Positions 21,241 to 31,006 of a stretch of DNA of 64,000 bases are shown here, piece after piece. Position 1 is the first letter of the stretch. Each line of letters opens with the position of its first letter. A program made the translations under genes and the position numbers. Below the pieces are notes generated by a model, which was not told the origin of the DNA, ran no database searches, and saw nothing but the letters and a program-made list of their open reading frames with translations. This DNA is from Begonia masoniana. Its lineage: Eukaryota; Streptophyta; Magnoliopsida; Cucurbitales; Begoniaceae. The stretch lies in the NCBI GenBank assembly GCA_022432975.1, contig CM039503.1:48525259-48589258 (forward strand). The letters run 5' to 3'.

Positions 21241-24200
21241 TGTAGCACCCGGTTCCATCGAACCAAAATTTAATTTATGATGTACTTTTATAGAAGGGTT
21301 GGGGGAGTTATTGATTAAGTTAATAAATGATCAGGCGAGGGCATGATGGTAATTAGAATTTTTACATAGTGGATAACGTATTTAAGGAAAAGTTCAGTGT
21401 GAGTAGCCGTCACTGTTTCATTTCTTTTTACCTCTCAGCTCGACAGATTTCCCCTAGGCGATTCCCCTCCAACCAAGGTGAGTTTTGATTCGATTACTTG
21501 TTTTTTTTTTTAGTGTCTAGATAACTGGTGGATGGCTATGTGTGCATTTTAGAAGTACAGAGAGTGAGGGATGGGATTTGGGGTTTAACGATGAATCGGG
21601 AATGGCGAGGAACAGAACCCCCAGAACTAGCCCCTTTAGATTTCCTAATGTTTAGAATGAAGTTTAGTAATGCTGTGCTTATGTTTTAGGTGAGCCAGCT
21701 CTTGGAATATCCTACCACCATGAACTCTCGGTGAAGCCAGGTAAGTGAAGTATTGTGTGTGCCTTCGGGCCTACATCACAAAACAGTAGGTTTATGCATG
21801 TTTGAGTATTTTCTGTATGTCATGCATCATGTTTTTAAAAGAATTACGAAAATGAACTTTCATGTATCATCATGGAAAGACAGGTACAGATTGAAATGCA
21901 TTGACGGTTAAGGGAACTAATCCACCCCTTAACTGATGAAGAGGATTTATAACATTGGGAGAATTGATCCCACTCCCAAGGGAATTGAGGGATCAGAACA
22001 ACTATTAAGGGAATTTATCCACCCCTTAACTAATGAAGATGATGTATAACATTGGGACAATTGGTCCCACTCCCAAGAGAACCGAGGGATCAGATCAGTG
22101 ATTGAACGAATGTGCAACTGAGATGTGAAAGTAGAAACTGCATAATTAGGATTTAAGTTTCAGCATATCATTTCATTATTGCTTTACTTACTTAGCATTA
22201 GGCTAATAGATGAGTTTTGTGATGTAGGTGTTGAGGATACCACAGGTGAATTCCATGAGTTTACTGATGAATAGATGGAGTTGGAGGAGCACTTCTCTGT
22301 CTCGAACTGGTATACTGATGAGGCGGATTAACTGATGTCTGTTGGTGAAAGTTTAGTTGACAACGTTTCAATTTAAATTTGTTGAGTTCTCATGACAATA
22401 GTGATTTCAATGTTTTGAATACGTTTTTGAATTTCCTTTTTCTGATAATAGTGTTCTGTTGGGATTTGATGTTGGTACTTGCTGGTCTTTGAGTAATGCA
22501 TTGGCCTGGATTGTTTTCTGGATAGCTACAGCAAAGTGACTAGATCCTTTTCTGTAGTAGAGTTGTGTTTGTATACTAAGGAGTAGATGAAATGTGGTTA
22601 TGTTCTCTATCGTTAGATGAAGTCTATCGGCAGAGGTTGAGTTGTTGTTCTGTTGTCTATCGGAAGATGTCTTCAGTGGAAGCCATCGGATGATATAGAA
22701 CGAAATTTGTCGTTTAGTGATCGGTATATGTAGCTTGTTTTATCGGAAGATGTTGTTTTGTTCACTATCGGTAGATGAGCGACAGCAAAGTGACTAGATC
22801 CTTTCTGTAGTAGAGTTGTGTTTGTATACTAAGGAGTAGATGAAATGGTGGTTATGTTCTCTATCGTTAGATGAAGTCTATCGCAGGGTTGATTGTTGTT
22901 CTGTTGTCTGATGAAGTCTATCGGAAGATGTTGTTTTGTTCACTATCGGTAGATGAAGTCTATCGGAAGATGTCTTCAGTGGAAGCCATCGGATGATATA
23001 GAACGAAATTTGTCGTTTAGTGATCGGTATATGTAGCTTGTTTTATCGGAAGATGTTGTTTTGTTCACTATCGGTAGATGAAGTCTATCGGAAGATGTTG
23101 TTTTGTTCACTATCGGTAGATGAAGTCTATCGGAAGATGTTGTTTTGTTCACTATCGGTAGATGAAGTCTATCGGAAGATGTTGTTTTGTTCACTATCGG
23201 TAGATGAAGTCTATCGGAAGATGTTGTTTTGTTCACTATCGGTAGATGAAGTCTATCGGAAGATGTTGTTTTGTTCACTATCGGTAGATGAAGTCTATCG
23301 GAAGATGTTGTTTTGTTCACTATCGGTAGATGAAGTCTATCGGAAGATGTTGTTTTGTTCACTATCGGTAGATGAAGTCTATCGGAAGATGTTGTTTTGT
23401 TCACTATCGGTAGATGAAGTCTATCGGAAGATGTTGTTTTGTTCACTATCGGTAGATGAAGTCTATCGGAAGATGTTGTTTTGTTCACTATCGGTAGATG
23501 AAGTCTATCGGAAGATGTTGTTTTGTTCACTATCGGTAGATGAAGTCTATCGGAAGATGTTGTTTTGTTCACTATCGGTAGATGAAGTCTATCGGAAGAT
23601 GTTGTTTTGTTCACTATCGGTAGATGAAGTCTATCGGAAGATGTTGTTTTGTTCACTATCGGTAGATGAAGTCTATCGGAAGATGTTGTTTTGTTCACTA
23701 TCGGTAGATGAAGTCTATCGGAAGATGTTGTTTTGTTCACTATCGGTAGATGAAGTCTATCGGAAGATGTTGTTTTGTTCACTATCGGTAGATGAAGTCT
23801 ATCGGAAGATGTCTTCAGTGGAAGCCATCGGATGATATAGAACGAAATTTGTCGTTTAGTGATCGGTATATGTAGCTTGTTTTATCGGAAGATGTTGTTT
23901 TGTTCACTATCGGTAGATGAAGTCTATCGGAAGATGTTGTTTTGTTCACTATCGGTAGATGAAGTCTATCGGAAGATGTTGTTTTGTTCACTATCGGTAG
24001 ATGAAGTCTATCGGAAGATGTCTTCAGTGGAAGCCATCGGATGATATAGAACGAAATTTGTCGTTTAGTGATCGGTATATGTAGCTTGTTTTATCGGAAG
24101 ATGTTGTTTTGTTCACTATCGGTAGATGAAGTCTATCGGAAGATGTTGTTTTGTTCACTATCGGTAGATGAAGTCTATCGGAAGATGTTGTTTTGTTCAC

Positions 24201-25126
24201 TATCGGTAGATGAAGTCTATCGGAAGATGTCTTCAGTGGAAGCCATCGGATGATATAGAACGAAATTTATTGTTTAGTGATCAGTATATGTAGCTTGTTT
24301 TATCGGAAGATGTTGTTTTGTTCACTATCGGTAGATGAAGTCTATCGGAAGATGTTGTTTTGTTCACTATCGGTAGATGAAGTCTATCGGAAGATGTTGT
24401 TTTGTTCACTCAGTGGAAGCCATCGGATGATATAGAACGAAATTTATTGTTTAGTGATCAGTATATGTAGCTTGTTTTATCGGAAGATGTTGTTTTGTTC
24501 ACTATCGGTAGATGAAGTCTATCGGCAGATGTCGAGTCGTTGTTCTACTCACTATGGGTAGATGAAGTCTATCGGAAGATGTCGGGTTATAGTTATATTG
24601 TCTACCGGAAGATGTAAGTAGAAAGTTTGTCGTTTAGTGATCGGCGTATGCAGTTTACTCAATCGGAAGGTGTAGGTTTAAGTCTATCGGATGATGTCTT
24701 AGTAAACTCATCGGCAGATGCGTGCTGACGTCATCGGTAGATGTAGGAGGACTTTTGTCGTTTAGTCATCAGAAGAAGCCTTCTATTTCCTGTTTCATTC
24801 TTTTCCGTTGACTTTATTCATCGGCAGATGAATTTGACTTCTGTGACTTCTTAAGTATTTCACGATTTAAACCCCTATTTCTTTCTGGCCGATTAATTCT
24901 TAACATTCTGAACGATTATCCTAGTGATGTTTTTCACAGTTTTGCTTAACTCTATTATTGTTCAAAGGATTTCCGCTGCAAGTTTTAAATGTCTATTTAA
25001 TTTTGGATTCTAGCTTATGTCAAGTGTCGATTGCTGAGAAAATTTTTTTTAAATACGGATGAAATTTCTTAGTCTTGTACGGGCTTATGAGTAACGAGCC
25101 GGGTTCAGATAACTCGGGGTGTTACA
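21241..25126 (+). mobile_element. Solo LTR (3886 bp) carrying a 42-bp satellite, TSD GCAAT
   Basis: Starts TGTAGCACCCGG and ends GGGGTGTTACA, with perfect GCAAT duplications at 21236-21240 and 25127-25131. It lies in the MULE transposase coding region. It shows the family's splice-like signals: donor CAAG|GTGAGT (21477), mini-exon 21690-21740, CAG|GTAAGT donor at 21741 and GATGTAG acceptor at 22227. The 3' half is filled by the 42-bp array and its 83-bp spacer. The end shares GAACCGGGTTCAGATAACTC with the solo LTR at 51124-53316. Confidence 0.88.
22590..24560 (+). repeat. 42-bp satellite with higher-order 209-bp organisation
   Basis: Unit of 42 bp containing TCTATCGGAAGATG and CACTATCGGTAGATG. 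Runs of about 18 units (23050-23800), then 3, 3, 2 and 1 units, are separated by an 83-bp spacer (CTTCAGTGGAAGCCATCGGA ... GTCGTTTAGTGATCGGTATATG). Two successive blocks are exactly 209 bp apart (83 + 3 x 42). A ~250-bp segment at 22530 is also duplicated at 22783. Because 42 is a multiple of three, both strands appear open; these are not genes. Confidence 0.92.
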
Positions 25127-25131
25127 GCAAT

Positions 25132-25594
25132 ACTGGGTGTAATATTGACAGTCAAATCCTTCATCATAGTCTCGATAATGGAAGAGATTTCCCACATAGG
25201 TTGACTTTTGAACTTATCCAAACAATGATCTACTACCTATTTTGCTCTAGCGTGTCGATTATACATTTTCCTCGAACAGTTGTGAGAATCGATCAAACTC
25301 TTTATTTGAAACATCAGCTCATCTTGCCTCTGAGAAGTATGGAGTCTTAACTCACACCCGTCTTCACACTCAGCCGTCAGTCGTCGCCTGTCACTGTTAA
25401 TGAATTTTATCTCATAACCATTTTCCAAAGAATATTCGACTTTTTCCGCTTTAATATCCTTCAAATAACTATATTCTTTCCTCAAAAAACATTTTGATGA
25501 GATTTCTTCTCTTACCGGTCTGCTTTCCACCTCATCATCCTCCGAACTTACCGGTGTTCAAAGCTCCTCGTTTAGAGTTCTAGAGATCGAATGC
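25132..25594 (-). pseudogene. MULE transposase, N-terminal DNA-binding region
   Basis: The minus strand encodes an acidic stretch (SSEDDEVES) followed by KVEYSLENGYEIKFINSDRR, LTAECEDGCELRL and IKSLIDSHNCSRKMYNRH. This is the MuDR N-terminal domain pattern with the conserved Cys-Cys...His-Cys residues. One or two frame breaks lie at about 25550. The hAT insertion at 25603 separates it from the first exon at 34491-34643, and the solo LTR at 25126 from the catalytic region. Confidence 0.8.
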
Positions 25595-26114
25595 ATCTAG
25601 ACATAACTAACGAGTGATCCGAGCGAAGCTCAGTCAGAAGTAGTCCAGCTCACCGAGCCTAACGAGTTAAACGAGTCGAGCCTAATGATCCGAGCCCAAC
25701 GAGCTAGCCTGAAAAAAATTTCAACCCGAGTCGGTTCGCGAGCCACAAGTTAAACGAGCCGAGCCGAGCCTAATGAGCCGAGCGTATATAAATATTTCCA
25801 ACTTATGTTAATATAAGTTTTTTAAAAAATTACATTTAAAATTATAAAAGTATTAATAATTATATGTCAACGATATTTACTCATTTAATTTAAAAATTAG
25901 TTATGTTAAGCAAAAGTATATAAAATTGAATGTATTAATAAATAAATTATTTAAGACTATTCAATAAAAAATATCATATAATTATCATTAAAAATATTTT
26001 GACATATACTTGAATTACAAAATTACAAAAAAAATTTAATAAAAATTACAAATTTACAAATTTGAAAAAAACAATTTACTTCAAATTACAAAAGAAATTC
26101 AATAAAAAGAATCT

Positions 26115-26217
26115 CTAGTCTTCAACATCCAACTGCGTAAACTCCTCAAGAATTTCATCATCTCATTGTTGATCTCTCGTCTTGGTGTCGGTCAAATCTT
26201 TGATACAAATGAGCGCC
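26115..26217 (-). pseudogene. hAT transposase, C-terminal tail
   Basis: The minus strand reads ALICIKDLTDTKTRDQQ then an acidic end (EEFTQLDVED stop), the usual tail that follows the hAT dimerisation domain. It is separated from the rest by the solo LTR 26218-26919. Confidence 0.7.
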
Positions 26218-26919
26218 TGTAACACCCGAAAAATTTTGATAACGTGCGTAGCCCTAGGTCAGGTTAAGTATGACGATTTACTGTTAAGTGATGAAGAGAT
26301 GAGGTTGACTTTTTGGATTATTGTGATCAGTGTTTTGAGGACTGGTTTGTGTATAAATATCGGTAGTTTGAAACTATATGTTTTCCGGTTTTGGTTTATA
26401 GAATTTTAGGCGTTATGCCGCTCGTTTTGGTTTTAAAATAAACTACGTTGGGTTTAGTTTCTCTATTTTTTTTATTGCTGTTTTAAGTCAGTTTTTCAAG
26501 ATTTTTACGGAACATGGAGTTAAGGGTGTCGGGCTCGTGTGGTAAAAATTTTAAAATTTTTGGAGGTGTTTGGCTTGATGAAAAATGAAGAAAAGTGAGA
26601 AAAGTTGAAAAAAGTGTAAAAATGGCGTTTTTGGCCGAAAAACCCGAGGAGGCCCTATCGATCGGGCGCTGGGCGCCCGCGCCCAGCACCTTGTTTTGAA
26701 ATTTTTTTTTTTAAATTCCTATTTCTACTATGTTTTGACCCGACCTTTTCCGACGTATTTTAAACCTATTTCACGCACGTTTTCCATCATTTTTTGAGGG
26801 TCTGAAAAACCTGAAAATCGAGTCGAATAATTTACGAAAATTATTTTAAACGTCGTTTTAAACGCGGGTTGAGTTAGCAAAATAGCGGACTGAGCCGGGG
26901 TGGGTTCGGGGGCGTTACA
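26218..26919 (+). mobile_element. Short solo LTR (702 bp), TSD G(C/T)GCC
   Basis: Starts TGTAACACCCG and ends GGGGGCGTTACA. The duplications GCGCC (26213-26217) and GTGCC (26920-26924) differ by one C-to-T change. It holds a CTATCGATCGGGCGC segment recalling the palindrome-rich end of the 38136/42679 LTRs but is far shorter, so it is probably internally deleted or a distinct short subfamily. It splits the hAT C-terminus. Confidence 0.75.
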
Positions 26920-28338
26920 GTGCCTCCACAAAGTCTGGTGCAAGTCTTACTCTTTGTTCATCATAAACACGTCCACCTGCACTAAAAGCAGATTCTGATG
27001 CTACAATAGAAATATGAGGTGTTAATAGATCACGTGCCATTATAGAAAGAATAGGATATGCGGTAGAATGTTTTTTCCATCAATCTAAAATATCAAAATT
27101 CTCATCTTGAGAAAATTGATAACGAGTTTCAAAATAAATATTAAGTTCATTTGTAGAAGAAGTGAATAATTTTCAATTTGTAATTCACTTTATACATCAT
27201 CAATACTATATTGTTGACTAAAACTACTACCACCACTACTACTACTAGGACAACTCTCGGTATGTGGAGGTCGTGAATAATAACGATTAACATTGAAATA
27301 TTTTATTACATAAGAAACATATAAATTTGAAACTCCATTTGTTATGTCATCATTAGTAATTAAAGGTTGAGTACATAAATTTGCAGAAATCCTATTGAGT
27401 ATAAGACATACTCCTTTTAATTTAAATCTAGAATCCATGATGCATGCATAACAAAAAATAAGAGGAATGTTATGCCAATATTTTTTAAATTTTTTTTCAT
27501 TTTATTAAGAATATTACTAAATTCATCTATTTGTCAATAGTTTGCGAAATTACATCTTAAATCTACAAAAATAGGAAGAATAATATCAGAAGTGAAATAA
27601 TAAATTCCAGAACATTGATTTGTAGCATCACAAAAAGGTTTTAAAAAATCAAGAAATATATTAGTAATATCACAACTTGATTTGTCAAGGTTAATATTTT
27701 GTGTCTTATCATTAATAAAAACACAAATAACTTGCCAATATGACCTAGCATTTTGTATCATCAAATAAGTTGAATTCCACCTATTATCTACGTCAGTTTT
27801 TAATTTTTTTGGTTTAAGTTGGACAGCTCTACAAAATTTTTTATATTCTTGTTGTTTCGAATTAGACCTAATAATATAAGAAATTGCGGATCTAATTTCA
27901 ATATGAAATGAAATATATAACATACCATCTTTAATAATCAAATTTAAAATCTGACACACAATCTCATGTGAAAAAGAGAATCACGAGTAACATCTAATTG
28001 TAAAAAATCCTTAAATTGAGAAATAACAACATCATTAACACTAGCATTATCAAGAGTTATACAAAAATTCTATCTTTAATAGAATATTCTTGCAATATTG
28101 TCATAATAAATCTACAGATGGTGGTGTCAGAATGAGGATATTCACAATTACGAAATCCTAAAATTTTTTTATTTAATTGCCAAGATTCATCAATAAAATG
28201 AGATGTTACCACTATATAACCAATAGCATTACGTGCACTCCATAAATTAGAAGTAATACAAATAGGCATTGTAGGAGCATTTGAAAAAAAATGTAATTAA
28301 TTTATTTTTCATATCTATAAACATTTTAAGGATATCAC
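26920..28338 (-). pseudogene. hAT transposase, core and dimerisation domain
   Basis: Minus-strand order: TSNLWSARNAIGYIVVTSHF (28240 region), then CQILNLIIKDG, LKPKKLKTDVDNRWNSTYLM (about 27850-27770), MDSRFKLKGV (27438), and the hATC region YPILSIMARDLL ... SIVASESAFSAGGRV (about 27080-26980). These are the ordered landmarks of plant hAT (RICESLEEPER/Ac-like) transposases. Stops and frame shifts occur between blocks. The copia solo LTR 28339-29774 separates this part from the BED finger. Confidence 0.8.
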
Positions 28339-29774
28339 TGTTGACTTAAATGATGATTAAGTCCAAATTTGTTTTTGATGATGTGCTTGTATGGTTAATA
28401 TTGTAATTTGATTATGTTTACTGAATGAAAATAATGTATATGCAGTTGAGATTAATCTGTCGGAAATACCCTTGAAAATGGTATTTTAGTTTACTAATGA
28501 ATTTGGTTGAGTGTTCTAGGTATATTAGTAAAACAGGGCTGTGAATGCACATTCAGTGGTTAAGTTGCAGAAAAGTCCACCTGTGATTTTAAATAAAAAA
28601 ATAATAATAAAAACAGAAGTCCACCGGTGAAAATAATAATAAAAGAAGAAGTCGTTCAAAGCCGAGGCCTCATCCGATCGCTAAACGACAAAGGCGGAAG
28701 ACTTCGAAGAAGGCCTCATCCGATCGCAAAACGACAAAGGCAGAAGACTTCGAAGAAGGCCTCATCCGATCGCTAAACGACAAAGGCGGAAGACTTTGAA
28801 GAAGGCCTCATCCGATTGCTAAACGACAAAGGCGGAAGACTTCGAAGAAGGCCTCATCCGATCGCTAAACGACAAAGGCGGAAGACTTTGAAGAAGACCT
28901 CCTCCGCTCACTAGACGACAAAACCGGAAGACTTCATATCTACATCTTCCGATAGCGGTTCAGCTGTTTAATGCTGCATCTTCTGACAGCGGTTCATCTT
29001 CTAAAGCAGCATCCACCGATTAGGCTCAAGCTTCAGAAACATAACGAAGCCGGTTCAAGAATTGTAAAGCAACGTCTTCCGCCAGATTTTAAATTATGCC
29101 GCAAAAGCTACAGTGTATCTCACCCAGAAGCTTAAAGTCCAGAACATTAATGGTGTCGGGCGACTTGCGCTTTCAGAAAGCAACGGCTACCTACTTTTGT
29201 ACGAAAGCTACTCCAACGGTAACAAAGTTTCCATTATTGGATAAGGAGCATTGAAGTCAAGCCGATTTACAGACAGAGTATTTAAGCCGAGGTTAGAGCA
29301 CGAAGACCGAACTTTTGAAAATTTGATTTTCTGAACTCTAACTTGCGAAGCATACTCTGTATTTTATATCTACAACTCTCTATTCCAAAACTTGAGATTC
29401 TGTTTTGAGAGTTTGTAGATCATCATAATCTGTCATTCAAATCTGAAAATCTTGTAAGGCAGTGGATTATCGCCCGTGAAGAATAATCTAGAAGTGTAAA
29501 AGACAGTTGATCGGAGCCTGGAATACCGATCTGTTTTCTCACTGAGGAGAAGGTTAAGAATCTTCAAGGGGAGCCTTGGAGCGTGGACGTAGGCAGTTTT
29601 GCCGAACCACGTTAAAAACTGTGGTGTCAAATTTCTCTCTCTCTCTCTTTACTTTATTTGTTTGTCTGCTATTAATTTATAAGTACTTTATTCAAGAGAG
29701 AAATTTAGTTAGACTTTGGATTAAAATTTAAAAAGGTCTAATTCAACCCCCTCTTAGACAATATCGTTCCTACA
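28339..29774 (+). mobile_element. Copia solo LTR (1436 bp) with a 46-bp minisatellite, TSD ATCAC
   Basis: Starts TGTTGACTTAAATG and ends ATCGTTCCTACA, with perfect ATCAC duplications at 28334-28338 and 29775-29779. The last ~400 bp (AACCACGTTAAAAAC, CTCTTAGACAAT) match the copia LTRs at 54681 and 59721. The upstream part instead carries about five 46-bp units with CCGATCGCTAAACGACAAAG (28665-28920). Confidence 0.9.
28645..28920 (+). repeat. 46-bp minisatellite in a copia LTR
   Basis: About five units of GAAGGCCTCATCCGATCGCT + AAACGACAAAGGCGGAAGAC + TTCGAA with few differences. The word also occurs as 35-bp units in the unrelated LTR at 46876-46978. Confidence 0.9.
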
Positions 29775-29959
29775 ATCACTTCTCATAATAGTTCTAGGGA
29801 TACGTTTAAAACTAGGAGTAGCATATTCTTTCATAAATTTTTCAAACACTTTACTATCAAAGAATGATAAAGGCAACTCGGATTGTGCTACAAGTTGTGT
29901 TATTCCTTCTCTCATTCTATTTATGAATATGTGAAAATGTCACTATCACTAACATTTAA

Positions 29960-30276
29960 TTAAGATTGTGTTGAATCTCGTGTTTCAACATTTAAGTGAC
30001 ATTTCTGAAAATATCTACCAATGGTGCTAGTAGAGCTACCAGATGTATAAATAAAATTTTTAACACAATATTTATATTGAGCTCTACTTTTTATTTTGCC
30101 CACAATTTTAACATCTTTTAAATCAAAATGTTTCCATACATCCGAAGTTTTTTGTCTTCTTTTTCTAGGTGAAGTGGATGTTTGTGCAGATGATTGTCCC
30201 ACAGAAAATGTAGGAATTAATTCTCTAATTTCTTCTATATCATCAGTATCATCAATAATATAATTGCGAGGATCCA
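29960..30276 (-). pseudogene. hAT transposase, N-terminal BED zinc finger
   Basis: Starts MDPRNYIIDDTDDIEE and contains TSDVWKHFDL, AQYKYCVKNF and GRYFQKCH, the BED finger layout (aromatic, C-x2-C, H-x-C) with the first Cys of the pair replaced by Tyr. A stop follows, and the rest of the gene lies beyond the copia solo LTR. Binding of hAT terminal repeats would be its role. Confidence 0.7.
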
Positions 30277-31006
30277 TAATAAATAAATCTGAATATAAAA
30301 TTAAATTTTTAATAATAAATTGATGCCACAGAACCAATGTCTAACAAAAACTTGTAGGTGATGTGAATTGATCAACTTCACGTATACGAAACCTAAAAAA
30401 AAATTAATGCAAAAAAATTTAGTTAATATAACTATAATTAAAAATTATGTAAAAAAAAACTAAAATATACCTTGTCTAACGAGGAAAATAGTGAATTGCA
30501 AGAGGAGAGAAATTGATTGATATCACCAAATTGATCGAGAACAAATTGAAGATTGAATTGAGCAAATTGAAGAATTAATTGAGAGAGAGTTGAAGGAGAG
30601 ATGGTGAAAAAAATGAAGGGAGTGGAGAGAATTTATAGGGGGCATTGGGCATGGCTACAAGAGGCATTGGGCAAGCAACGATCATAATTTTTATGTCCGT
30701 TGCCGCTGCCTGCTACAGCGCTGCAAAACAGAAGAGGGAGGGAGGGGGAGGCTGCTGTGCTGCAAAATAAGAGGGAGGGAGAGAGAAGCAACGGTCATCA
30801 TACCATTGCTGGGTAGGTCAGGAAAGCATAGCAAAAGTCTTTGACCGTTGTTGCTGCCAAACAGGAGGGAGGGAGAGAGCAGAGGTAGAGCACCATTGTT
30901 GCTCTGCTTCCGTTGCTCTCTCTCTCTTTCTCTCTCTCTGTCTTGCACGTGCAAAATAGAGACATTCTCTCTCTGTTTTGCAAGTGCAAAACAGAGGCAG
31001 AGGCAT
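30277..31006 (-). other. hAT 5' non-coding region with CT/GA-rich repeats
   Basis: No coding frame. Contains GAGGGAGGGAG and CTCTCTCTCTTTC tracts (30725-30790, 30860-30980) and a duplicated TTTTGCACGTGCAAAA/CAAGTGCAAAA segment. Confidence 0.5.

Noticed and set aside
22976..23835. ~270-codon open frames on both strands
   Set aside because: Both are the 42-bp satellite read on opposite strands. Open frames on both strands follow from the unit length and its lack of stops.
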